Shown here in pieces: positions 41,737-50,285 of a DNA stretch of 64,000 nucleotides. A program made the position numbers and the translations under genes. Below the pieces are notes generated by a model, which was given only the letters and a program-made list of their open reading frames with translations, had not been told where the DNA came from and searched no databases. Every line of letters starts with the position of its first letter. The first letter of the stretch is position 1. Location: the NCBI GenBank assembly GCA_040255585.1, contig JBDZVI010000001.1:1-64000 (forward strand), in the 5' to 3' direction. The DNA is from JAAYYF01 sp040255585. GTDB lineage: Bacteria; Deinococcota; Deinococci; Deinococcales; Trueperaceae.

Positions 41737-42693
41737 GTGAACCTCACAACCTTCATCGTCAAACGGGTCCTTGCTGCCGTCCCGCTGCTCCTCGGCATCT
41801 CCGTCATCCTCTTCGGAGTACTGCATCTGGCGCCGGGCGGCCCACTCGACGTATACGCCGACATCCCCGGCGTCAGCCATGAGGCGCTTGAGAACATCAA
41901 GCGCGAGCTGGGCCTCGACCAGCCGCTGCCCGTCCAGTACGTCAAGTGGCTGGGGGCGGCCGCCCGCGGTCAGTGGGGTTACAGCATCCGTACGGGCCGG
42001 CCCGTGGCGAAGGACATCCGCGAACGCATGCCGGCCACGTTCCTGCTCGGCGGCACGGCGTTCCTTCTGGCCCTCGCGGCCGCGCTCCCCCTCGGCATAC
42101 TCAGCGCCGTACGGCAGTACAGCGTTCTCGACTACACCTTCACGTTCCTATCTTTCATCGGTTTCTCCATGCCGATCTTCTGGCTCGCCCTCATGCTGCA
42201 ATCGTTGTTCGCCGTTCACTGGCAGTTGCTGCCCTCCGCCGGGATGTACACGATCGGAGACGGCGGCCTCGCCGACAGGCTCAAGCACCTCGCGCTGCCG
42301 GCTTCCATCCTCTCGGTCGCGTACATGGCGAGTTGGGGTCGCTTCACCCGCGCCTCCATGCTGGACGTGTTCGGCCTCGACTACATCCGGACCGCCCGCG
42401 CCAAGGGTCTCGGTGAGCGCGAGGTCATATACCGCCACGCTCTACGCAACGCGCTCGTGCCGGTGATAACGATCGTCGCCCTCGACTTCGCCGGCATGAT
42501 CTCCGGCGCGGTCATCACGGAGACGATATTCGCCTGGCCCGGCATGGGGCGCCTCTTCATAGAGTCCATGAACGGCCGCGACTACCCGGTACTGATGGCC
42601 CTCCTGATGATCGGCTCGTTCGCGTTGGTCGCCATCAACCTGATCACCGACATCGTGTACTCCATGGTGGACGCCCGGATCCGCTATGACTGA
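41737..42693 (+). CDS. ABC transporter permease, DppB/OppB type
   Basis: A 318-residue permease with about six helices. The N-terminus LTTFIVKRVLAAVPLLLGISVILFGVLHLAPGGPL is OppB-like, and the EAA loop is DYIRTARAKGLGEREVIYRHALRNALVP. GTG start. It overlaps the DppC-type partner by eight bases. Confidence 0.93.
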   Translation: MNLTTFIVKRVLAAVPLLLGISVILFGVLHLAPGGPLDVYADIPGVSHEALENIKRELGLDQPLPVQYVKWLGAAARGQWGYSIRTGRPVAKDIRERMPATFLLGGTAFLLALAAALPLGILSAVRQYSVLDYTFTFLSFIGFSMPIFWLALMLQSLFAVHWQLLPSAGMYTIGDGGLADRLKHLALPASILSVAYMASWGRFTRASMLDVFGLDYIRTARAKGLGEREVIYRHALRNALVPVITIVALDFAGMISGAVITETIFAWPGMGRLFIESMNGRDYPVLMALLMIGSFALVAINLITDIVYSMVDARIRYD

Positions 42694-43552
42694 ACGCCCG
42701 GTCCAAGACCCGCGTACCCTCCTCGGAGAGGCCCTCAAGCGGTTCCGGAGGCACAAGCTGGCGGTCGCCAGCCTCGCGTTGCTCGTCCTCCTCTCGCTGG
42801 CCGCGCTCCTCGCACCGTACCTGACGCCGTACACTTTCGACGGCCAGGACGTCGCCTTGCTGGGGATGCCCACCCCACCCAGCCTCGCCCACCCCATGGG
42901 GACGGACCATCTCGGGCGAGACAACGCGACGCGCGTGCTCTACGGCGCCCGCGTCTCGCTCCTGGTCGGCCTCTTGAGCGCCCTGATCGCCACGCTGGTA
43001 GGAACGATCGTGGGAGCGCTCGCGGGCTTCTACGGCGGGCTGACCGACAACCTGCTCATGCGAGCTACCGACGTGGTCCTGTCCATACCGTTGCTTCCCC
43101 TCGTCATCGTCCTGTCGGGCTTCCTGAGACCCAACCTCTACCTCCTGGTGCTGATCATCGGGGTGTTGGGGTGGATGGGGACCGCGCGCCTGGTCAGGAG
43201 CCAGTTCCTCTCCCTGCGCGGGCGCGACTTCGTCGAGGCGTCCAGAGCGCTCGGAAGCTCAGGGATACGCATCATGTTCCTCCACATGCTCCCCAACGCA
43301 CTCGGACCGATCCTGGTGAGCACGACCCTGTCGGTCGGAGGCGCGATCCTCCTCGAGTCGGCGCTCTCCTTCTTCGGCTTCGGCGTGCAGCCCCCGACGC
43401 CGACCTGGGGCAACCTCCTCAACTCGTCGCGGGATTGGCTCGACATCGCACCGTGGATAGCCACCTTCCCCGGCCTGTTCATCCTAGTGACCGTCCTAGC
43501 CGTCAACTTCCTTGGCGACGGCCTGCGCGACGCGTTCGATCCACGTCTATGA
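42686..43552 (+). CDS. ABC transporter permease, DppC/OppC type
   Basis: A 288-residue permease. The HPMGTDHLGRDNATRVLYGARVSL block after the first helix and the loop DFVEASRALGSSGIRIMFLHMLPNALGP are typical of OppC. Forms the channel with the upstream permease. No OppD/OppF ATPase follows; instead the operon continues with catabolic enzymes. Confidence 0.93.
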   Translation: MTERPVQDPRTLLGEALKRFRRHKLAVASLALLVLLSLAALLAPYLTPYTFDGQDVALLGMPTPPSLAHPMGTDHLGRDNATRVLYGARVSLLVGLLSALIATLVGTIVGALAGFYGGLTDNLLMRATDVVLSIPLLPLVIVLSGFLRPNLYLLVLIIGVLGWMGTARLVRSQFLSLRGRDFVEASRALGSSGIRIMFLHMLPNALGPILVSTTLSVGGAILLESALSFFGFGVQPPTPTWGNLLNSSRDWLDIAPWIATFPGLFILVTVLAVNFLGDGLRDAFDPRL

Positions 43553-43607
43553 GCCCTCAAGCGCGTTCTCTCCGCCCAGACGCGGCGGCGAGACGGAAGG
43601 AGTACCG

Positions 43608-44705
43608 GTGAAGATACTGATCGTTGGTTCCGGCGCGATAGGCGGGCTGGCCGGCGCGCACATGACGCGGGCCGGCTACGACGTCACCCTCGTCGACAGG
43701 TGGCGGGAGCACGTCGAGGCCATGAACGCCAACGGACTCAGGTTCGACGGCATCCGCGGCGAGTTCGCCATCCCGGTCACGGCCATCACCCCTGACGAGC
43801 TTCCCGAGCACGTGGCCACCCGCGGTCCTCTCGAGGCCGTGCTGATAGCCACCAAATCCCAGCACACCGAGGACGCCGTGAGGATGCTCATGCCGCTGAT
43901 GGGCGGCGAGACGTTCATCGTCTCCTACCAGAACGGTTTCAACGAGCCGATGATCACCGACCTCCTTGCCAAGGCGGGGATCGGCGGCGAAGAGCGGGTG
44001 ATGGGGTCGATCCCGAACTACGGCGGCGCCCTGGTCGACCCGGGCCATATCGAGTTCGTCCACGAGGGCCCCATCCAGCTCGGCGAGATGACAAGGCGAC
44101 GGACGCCGCGACTAGCGGAACTGGCAGAGGCGCTGTCCTCGCTGACCGAGGTCCAGCTTTCCGACAACATCTGGGGACAGATCTGGGCGAAGGAAGTCTA
44201 CTCGCAGCAGGTCGTCTTCAGCGCGCTGGCGGACGCCCGCATCCACGAGACGCTCGGCGTCGAGCGGTACGCCCGCGTGGCCGGAGCGGTGGTCAGGGAG
44301 GCTCTCGAGATCGCTGAGGCCTGCGGCATAACGGTCGAGGCCTTCGACTTCTTCGACCCGGCGAACTACAAGCCCGCCACAGCCTCCGACACCCGTCGCC
44401 TGATCGACAACATCAACCACGCCATCTGGCTCCTGAAGAAGGACCAGAAGCCGTCCGAGCACGTGTTCAAGAAACAAGGATCGGGGATCTGGTGGGACAT
44501 CGTCTACCGGAAGCGCGCCTCCGAGGTGGGCTCCATGAGCGGAGCCCTGGTCGAGTACGGGAAGGGCGCCGGGGCCGATACGCGCCTGGTGGAGAAGCTC
44601 GGCAACATGATCCTGGAGATCGAGGCGGGCGACCGTGAGCTCGGCTTCCATAACTACGACGAGCTGGAAGGCTACGTCCGCAGCATCGGCAAGGAGCTGC
44701 CATGA
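43608..44705 (+). CDS. PanE/ApbA-like ketopantoate reductase family enzyme
   Basis: A 365-residue NAD(P)-dependent reductase. The N-terminal nucleotide motif is ILIVGSGAIGGLAGAHM, and the NADP/substrate strand reads ATKSQHTEDAV with the family Lys. WGQIWAKEVYSQQVVFSALADA marks the helical domain with its catalytic Lys. It is longer than biosynthetic PanE (about 300). In this catabolic operon it more likely acts on a 2-keto or 2-hydroxy acid than in pantothenate synthesis. GTG start with GGAAGGAG upstream; overlaps the next gene by four bases. Confidence 0.85.
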   Translation: MKILIVGSGAIGGLAGAHMTRAGYDVTLVDRWREHVEAMNANGLRFDGIRGEFAIPVTAITPDELPEHVATRGPLEAVLIATKSQHTEDAVRMLMPLMGGETFIVSYQNGFNEPMITDLLAKAGIGGEERVMGSIPNYGGALVDPGHIEFVHEGPIQLGEMTRRRTPRLAELAEALSSLTEVQLSDNIWGQIWAKEVYSQQVVFSALADARIHETLGVERYARVAGAVVREALEIAEACGITVEAFDFFDPANYKPATASDTRRLIDNINHAIWLLKKDQKPSEHVFKKQGSGIWWDIVYRKRASEVGSMSGALVEYGKGAGADTRLVEKLGNMILEIEAGDRELGFHNYDELEGYVRSIGKELP

Positions 44706-45826
44706 ACGAGAAGAGACTCGGAGTCGGCGTCCTCGGCGCCCACGCCTGGGCAGAGAAAGCGCACCTGCCCGGCTACGCCGCCTACGACCGGGCCCAGTTG
44801 GTCGCGATCTGCGACGTTGTGCCCGAGCGCGCCAAGGCGTTGGCGGAGCAGTTCGGCGTCCAACGCGTCTACTCCGACCCAGCCGAGCTGATCGCCGACC
44901 CCGAAGTGGAACTGGTCGACGTCTGCACGCCCACTGACACCCACCTGCCGCTCAGCCTCGCCGCGATAGCGGCGGGCAAGCACGTGCTGTCGGAGAAGCC
45001 CCTCGCACGCGATGCCCGTGACGCCTTCGCGGCCGCGGCCGCGGCATCCGAAGCCGGCGTACGCACCAAGCTAGGCTTCACGTTCCGCTACTCGCCGGCC
45101 GTCAGGCAGCTGAAAAGCTGGATAGACGACGGTACCCTCGGCGAGATCTTCCACGTACACGGCTTCGAGCAGAACAGCCAGTTCCTCGACCCGGACTTCC
45201 CGATCCGTCAGGTGGAGCCGGGCGCCGATTGGAACACCCTGCTGCCGTCAAGCATCGTCGGGTACGGCTCCCACCTCCTCGACCTGATGCGCTGGTGCGC
45301 CGGCGAGTTCAGCAGCGTGGCCGCGACGATGCGCAACTTCATCCCGGAGCGCGTCGTGCGCGGCTACGAGGGGAGGCGGCGGATCGGCATCGAGGACGGC
45401 ACGGTCGCCACCGTGGAGTTCGAGAGCGGGGCCCACGGCGTGCTGCAGACCTCCTACATAGCGGTAGGCAACTACCCCGGGGTCGAGCTGCGCGTGTACG
45501 GCTCCAAGGGCGCCGCCGTGGCACGCCTGATAAGCGAGTTCGGCGTCGCCGAGACGCTCCACTTCGCGACGGCCGACGCGGTCGAGTTCCGAAAGGTCGA
45601 CATGCCTGCCAGTGCCTTGCCCCCCGGCACTACCCTCAACACGCCTTGGCCGGAGCTCTACTACCGGAACCTGGTGCGTCACTTCGTCGACGAGATCCTG
45701 GACGGCACGAGCCAGGAATGCACGTTCCTCGACGGCGCGAAGAGCCAGGAGCTCGTCAACGCCATCGTCTTGGCCAGCACGGAGCGGCGGTGGGTCGACC
45801 TGCCGCTCTACCGACCAGCGGAGTAG
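44702..45826 (+). CDS. Gfo/Idh/MocA family dehydrogenase
   Basis: A 374-residue enzyme. The Rossmann motif is GVGVLGAHAWAEKAHLPGY, slightly atypical in having GAHAWA instead of GxGxxA. The family EKPLA motif follows (HVLSEKPLARDA). The C-terminal domain contains GYGSHLLDLMRWCAGEFSSV. Likely oxidises a cyclic sugar or amino sugar. Third in the catabolic part of the operon, with AAGGAG before the ATG. Confidence 0.86.
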   Translation: MNEKRLGVGVLGAHAWAEKAHLPGYAAYDRAQLVAICDVVPERAKALAEQFGVQRVYSDPAELIADPEVELVDVCTPTDTHLPLSLAAIAAGKHVLSEKPLARDARDAFAAAAAASEAGVRTKLGFTFRYSPAVRQLKSWIDDGTLGEIFHVHGFEQNSQFLDPDFPIRQVEPGADWNTLLPSSIVGYGSHLLDLMRWCAGEFSSVAATMRNFIPERVVRGYEGRRRIGIEDGTVATVEFESGAHGVLQTSYIAVGNYPGVELRVYGSKGAAVARLISEFGVAETLHFATADAVEFRKVDMPASALPPGTTLNTPWPELYYRNLVRHFVDEILDGTSQECTFLDGAKSQELVNAIVLASTERRWVDLPLYRPAE

Positions 45827-45828
45827 CC

Positions 45829-47442
45829 GTGTCCCTGAAAGACCTCACACAACGGTTCCTCGACCTCCATCTGGCCATGCACCCGGTGGACGCCACGTTC
45901 ATGGGCTTCGAGAGCCGTGATCATGAGCTTCCTCCCGCCACGGCGGAAGCCTTGGAACTGGAGTCGTCCCGGCTGACCTCGTTGGCACAGGAACTACAGC
46001 GCCTGCCGCAAGGAAACACCGCCGAGGACCGCATCGCGCACGCGTCCCTGCACGCAGCCGTCAACCACGCCATCCGCGAGAACGAGACGCGTCCGCGGCT
46101 CCTGAACCCGGCGTGGTACACGGGCGAGGCTACGTTCGGCCTCGTGTCTCTGCTCCTGCGGGCACCTTCCGAGCATGAGAGTGACGCCCTCAGGCAGCGC
46201 GTCGAAGCGCTGCCCGCGTTCCTCGCCGCGGGTGGAAAGCGCCTGGCGGACGCGGCCTCCCCCGTCGACTGGGTAGCCAGGGCGCGGCTCGAGGCGCTGG
46301 CCCTCGAACGCCTGCTGGAGCACGGCCTCCCCCTCCATGCACTGGCGGGGTCGGTGCCTGCCGACGCGCTGACGGCGGCGCGCGCTGCGCTGAGAGGCTT
46401 CGTCGCCTCTCTGAGACCGACCGAGGAAGCGCACCCGGCCGCGCCGGACGGTTACCTTGACTTCCTGTTCGCCGAGGTGCACCAACTGCCTATGTCGGTC
46501 AAGGAAGCCGAGGAACTGGCCTTGGAAGGCTTCGAGCGCGCCAGAAGCGCGCTGGAAGCGAAAGCGCGGGCCGCGAGCGCCACCGAGCAGTGGCAAGCGC
46601 AACTGGCGAGGCTCGAGGAGCACCACCCGACCCTGGCCGACGTGACAGCGACCTACTCCGAACTGCACCACGAGGCCATGGAGCAGGCCGAGCGCGCCGG
46701 TCTCGTGACGCCAGCGCTCGAGTACGGGTTGCGGTTCGCGCACCTGCCCGAGTGGGCGCGGGGAGTGGCCGGCGATCTCTACTTCCTCTTCTACCGGTCG
46801 CCGGCCGCGTTGAGCCCCGGAACGGCCAGCCCGTACTGGGTGTTCCCTCCCGGGGAGGATACCGACGCGTACCTGAGGAGCCAGAGCTACGCGACCATCA
46901 AGAGCACTCACGCCGTCCACCACGGCTCGATCGGCCACCACACGCAGAACGCGCGCGCCAGGCAGTCCGCGGTCTTGCTCGGGAAGTTGGCGGGCACCGA
47001 TTGCGCTTCCGGCATCGCCTTGCTGTCGGGAGGCACCTTGATAGAGGGTTGGGCCTGTTACTCGCAGGAACTGCTGCTCGAGGCAGCCGGCTTCTACTCG
47101 CCGGCGGAGGAGCTGCTGCTGGCGCACGCCGAGCTCAGGAACACCGCCATGTGCCTCGCCGACATCAGGCTTCACACGGGGAGCTGGAGTCTCGCGCAGA
47201 TGCGCGCCTTCTACGAGGACGAGGTCGGGATCCCTCCTGGGCGCGCCTGGACGGAGACCACCAGGAACTCCATGTGGCCGAGCACTAGGTCCATGTACTG
47301 GCTCGGCACGCGGGCCATCAGGCAGTTCCGGCGGGAACTCGGGGGCGAACCGCGGCGGTTCCACGACGACCTGCTGGCGTTCGGTTCCGTTCCCGTCTAC
47401 CGCGTCGGCGAAGAGCTGGTACGCGCGAAGGAGCGAGCATGA
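45829..47442 (+). CDS. DUF885 family protein with variant zinc motif
   Basis: A 537-residue protein with the full DUF885 length and fold pattern: LTQRFLDLHLAMHPVDATFMG at the N-terminus, and LIEGWACYSQELLLEAAGFY downstream, where the family has EGWALYxE. The catalytic HExxxGH motif reads HHGSIGHH at 364-371, so Glu is replaced by His. The other ligands seem present. It may be inactive as a peptidase or use another mechanism. GTG start two bases after the dehydrogenase stop; ATGA overlap with the DapA-like gene. Confidence 0.82.
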   Translation: MSLKDLTQRFLDLHLAMHPVDATFMGFESRDHELPPATAEALELESSRLTSLAQELQRLPQGNTAEDRIAHASLHAAVNHAIRENETRPRLLNPAWYTGEATFGLVSLLLRAPSEHESDALRQRVEALPAFLAAGGKRLADAASPVDWVARARLEALALERLLEHGLPLHALAGSVPADALTAARAALRGFVASLRPTEEAHPAAPDGYLDFLFAEVHQLPMSVKEAEELALEGFERARSALEAKARAASATEQWQAQLARLEEHHPTLADVTATYSELHHEAMEQAERAGLVTPALEYGLRFAHLPEWARGVAGDLYFLFYRSPAALSPGTASPYWVFPPGEDTDAYLRSQSYATIKSTHAVHHGSIGHHTQNARARQSAVLLGKLAGTDCASGIALLSGGTLIEGWACYSQELLLEAAGFYSPAEELLLAHAELRNTAMCLADIRLHTGSWSLAQMRAFYEDEVGIPPGRAWTETTRNSMWPSTRSMYWLGTRAIRQFRRELGGEPRRFHDDLLAFGSVPVYRVGEELVRAKERA

Positions 47443-48323
47443 CGACGTTCGGTGGCGTCCACACCATCATGCCTACGCCGTTCACGGAGGACGGCGCACT
47501 CGACCTGCCCAGCCTGGAGAGCCTGACCGAGTTCCTGATAGGTCGCGGGGTCGACGGCGTAGTGGTGTTGGGCGTCCTGGGCGAGGCGCCCAAGCTCTCA
47601 CAGCAAGAGCAGGACGAGGTGATAACGACGACGGTGCGGGCGGCGGCGGGCAGGGTACCCGTGTTCGCCGGGGCCGGAGCGGGCGGCACCGACCTCGCGG
47701 TGGAGCGAGCCAGGAACGCCGTAGCGCTCGGCGCCGCCGGACTGCTGGTCGCACCGCCGCCCGTGCAGAACGACGCCGTCATCTACGAGTACTACCGGCG
47801 GGTGGACGCGGCCGTCGACAACCCGCTCATCCTTCACGACTACCCGGCCGCCACGGGCGTGAGCATGACCGTGCCGTTGGTGGAACGGCTGCATGCGGAA
47901 CTCCGGAACGTGAGCGTGATCAAGCTCGAGGACACGCCGAGCGTCACGAAGGTCTCGGCGCTACGCGCCCTCGGGTCAGACATAGCGATAGTGGGCGGGC
48001 TCGGAGGGCTCTACTTCCTCGAGGAGTTGGAACGGGGCGCCAACGGCATCATGACCGGCTTCTCGTACCCCGAGGTGTTGGTCGCCATCTACCGGGAGTT
48101 CACCGGCGGCGACAGGGCGGCGGCCCGCCGCATCTTCTACGAGGCCTGTCCGCTCCTTCGGTACGAGTTCCAACCCGGCATCGGACTCGCCCTGCGCAAG
48201 GAGGTCTACCGGGCACGGGGTGCGATAAGGAGCGCCTACGTGAGGCACCCCGGCGCCCAGATCGACCCCGTCGCCCAGCGCGAGCTCGTCAACGTGATCG
48301 CGCATGTCTGGCCGAACGGCTAA
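47439..48323 (+). CDS. DapA/NanA-family lyase (dihydrodipicolinate synthase-like)
   Basis: A 294-residue TIM barrel of the Schiff-base lyase/synthase family. The Schiff-base Lys lies in VSVIKLEDTPS, the catalytic Tyr in LILHDYPAATGV, and VVLGVLGEAPKLSQQEQ replaces the GTTGE substrate loop (GVLGEA). The family splits or joins pyruvate with an aldehyde: sialic acid, KDG-type acids, hydroxyproline-derived acids. In this operon it probably cleaves a keto acid made by the dehydrogenases. Confidence 0.87.
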   Translation: MTTFGGVHTIMPTPFTEDGALDLPSLESLTEFLIGRGVDGVVVLGVLGEAPKLSQQEQDEVITTTVRAAAGRVPVFAGAGAGGTDLAVERARNAVALGAAGLLVAPPPVQNDAVIYEYYRRVDAAVDNPLILHDYPAATGVSMTVPLVERLHAELRNVSVIKLEDTPSVTKVSALRALGSDIAIVGGLGGLYFLEELERGANGIMTGFSYPEVLVAIYREFTGGDRAAARRIFYEACPLLRYEFQPGIGLALRKEVYRARGAIRSAYVRHPGAQIDPVAQRELVNVIAHVWPNG

Positions 48324-49353
48324 CGGCGTGCGCGTGGCTCAGGTCCGTTGGGGGGTGCTAAGCACCGCCAACATCGGGGCGAAGGCCGTGGCGCCGGCCA
48401 TCGCCCGGTCCGCCAACGGCCGCTTGCTCGCGGTCGCCAGCAGGAGCGGCGACAAGGCGGCGCGGTACGCGGAGACCTTCGGCATGGAGCGTCACTACGG
48501 GTCGTATCAGGCGTTGCTGGCCGACCAGGACATCGACGCCGTCTACATCCCCCTGCCGAACAGCCTCCACCTCGAGTGGACCATCAAAGCCCTCGAGAGC
48601 GGTAAACACGTGCTATGCGAGAAGCCGCTCGCGCTGTCGGTCGCCGAGTGCCTACGCATGGAGGAAGCGGCCCGGCTCTCGGGACGGGTGCTCATGGAGG
48701 CGTTCATGTACCGCTTCCATCCTCGCATCGCCCTGGCCCGCGAGCTCGTCGCCAGCGGGCGGCTGGGAACCGTACGCCTGATCCGCGCCGCCTTCGGCTT
48801 CACCGTTGCCGATCCGACCAACATCCGCCTGCAGCCGGAACTAGGCGGGGGTTCACTGATGGACGTCGGCTGCTACTGCGTCGACGTCGCCCGCCTCCTC
48901 CTCGCCGCCGAGCCGGACGAGGCCTCGGCACGCGCCGTCTGGTCGGGCTCCGGCGTCGACGTCCACCTCATCGGCCGGCTTGGGTTCGGGAACGCGTGCC
49001 TGAGCTTCGACTGCTCGCTGGACACGGTGCGACAGGAGTACGTCGAGGTGGTAGGGACCGAGGGCCGGTTGCGCCTTGACAAGGCCTTCCTACCCGGCAC
49101 GGCGGCGACCGCCATCGACCTGGTCACCAGGGCGGAAGGCGAGACGAGGTCCGAGGTCCAGGGAGTGGACGAGTACCAGCTGATGGTCGAGCGCTTCGCC
49201 GACGCGGTGCTCGCCGGCAGCGCGCCTGACTACACGGCTCGTCACGCAGCCGCCGGCATGGCCGCACTGGAGGCGCTATACGCCTCGGCCCACTCCAGGG
49301 GCGAAACCGTGCCGGTCACGCCCCTTCCAACCAACCTACCTCCGCCGCCGTGA
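48304..49353 (+). CDS. Gfo/Idh/MocA family dehydrogenase
   Basis: A 349-residue enzyme. VRWGVLSTANIGAKAVAPAI is the nucleotide motif of the subfamily that includes D-xylose dehydrogenase and dimeric dihydrodiol dehydrogenase; HVLCEKPLALSV and LMDVGCYCVDVARLLL follow. The ATG at 48304 overlaps the DapA-like gene by 20 bases. A GTG at 48328 is equally possible, as neither has a clear ribosome site. The end overlaps the minus-strand aldo/keto reductase by 38 bases. Last gene of the operon beginning at 40065. Confidence 0.85.
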   Translation: MSGRTANGVRVAQVRWGVLSTANIGAKAVAPAIARSANGRLLAVASRSGDKAARYAETFGMERHYGSYQALLADQDIDAVYIPLPNSLHLEWTIKALESGKHVLCEKPLALSVAECLRMEEAARLSGRVLMEAFMYRFHPRIALARELVASGRLGTVRLIRAAFGFTVADPTNIRLQPELGGGSLMDVGCYCVDVARLLLAAEPDEASARAVWSGSGVDVHLIGRLGFGNACLSFDCSLDTVRQEYVEVVGTEGRLRLDKAFLPGTAATAIDLVTRAEGETRSEVQGVDEYQLMVERFADAVLAGSAPDYTARHAAAGMAALEALYASAHSRGETVPVTPLPTNLPPPP

Positions 49354-50251
49354 GCCGTCGCTCCGCCAGGACCCGCAGCTCGCGGTACTCGTCCCCGGAC
49401 CGGCACCCGACGATGGCGTGCGTGTCGAACGGCTGGCTGAGCACGTAGAGGAGCGCGACCTGCGGAGCGCTCAGCCCCAGTCGGACGCCGAGTTCCTCTG
49501 CCCGCGCGCGGCGCGCGGCGTTGGCCGGCGTGTCGAACACCCTCACGGCCTCGTTCAGGCCGGCGGCCGTCGTGGCGCCGGGCGCGGGGACGACGAAGTA
49601 ACCCATGGCCAGGCTCGACCAGGCCAAGACCGGCATGCCGGTCGCCGCGTAGAAGGCGCGTTCGGCGGCGCCGTCCGAACCTGACAGGCTGACGCAGCCC
49701 GGCCAGGGCGACTCCGTCGGCACCGCCAAGCTGAAGTGCGGGCTGCTGGCGCTCACCGGGTCGTAGCCCCTGGCCTTGGCGTACTCGTTGGCCGCGGCGA
49801 TACGCTGGGTGCGCCAGTTCGAGAGACCGTAGGCGTTCACGAGCCCTCGCGCCTTGAGGCCTTGCAACACGTCCACGACCTCGTCGACCGGCACGCTCTC
49901 GTCGTCGCGGTGCAGGAGGTAGAGGTCGACGAAGCCGCAACCGAGGCGCTCGAGTGACCCGGCGATGTCGGCCCCGATGTCGGGGCTGGTCACGCGGTTG
50001 CGCCCGCCGTAAGGGTGGGCGCCCTTCGTGATGATGAAGAGGTCGTCGCGGTCGCCGCGCCCCGCCAGCCACCCCCCGAAGAGCGCCTCGCTCTTCCCGC
50101 CCCCGTAGTTCTCGGCCAGGTCGAAGGTCGTGGCGCCGGCTGCCGCCACGTCGTCGAGCAGAGCGTTCGCCTGCGCCTGCGTAAGGGACGAGAGCTGGGC
50201 GGTGCCCTGGATGATGCGGTCTGCTCTCTTACCGTTCACGACTAGGCTCAT
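49316..50251 (-). CDS. Aldo/keto reductase
   Basis: A 311-residue enzyme. Catalytic residues are D and Y in TFDLAENYGGGKSE, K in FIITKGAHPYGG and H in LYLLHRDDES. ATG at 50251 has GAGGT seven bases upstream; a GTG at 50260 lies on top of that site. It is downstream of an iolE-like gene by 34 bases, so probably reduces or oxidises an inositol- or sugar-derived carbonyl. The last 38 bases overlap tail-to-tail with the plus-strand Gfo/Idh gene. Confidence 0.87.
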   Translation of the reverse strand: MSLVVNGKRADRIIQGTAQLSSLTQAQANALLDDVAAAGATTFDLAENYGGGKSEALFGGWLAGRGDRDDLFIITKGAHPYGGRNRVTSPDIGADIAGSLERLGCGFVDLYLLHRDDESVPVDEVVDVLQGLKARGLVNAYGLSNWRTQRIAAANEYAKARGYDPVSASSPHFSLAVPTESPWPGCVSLSGSDGAAERAFYAATGMPVLAWSSLAMGYFVVPAPGATTAAGLNEAVRVFDTPANAARRARAEELGVRLGLSAPQVALLYVLSQPFDTHAIVGCRSGDEYRELRVLAERRLTAAEVGWLEGA

Positions 50252-50285
50252 GCGCAGCACCTCACGGTCTCGAGACTATGGGGAC

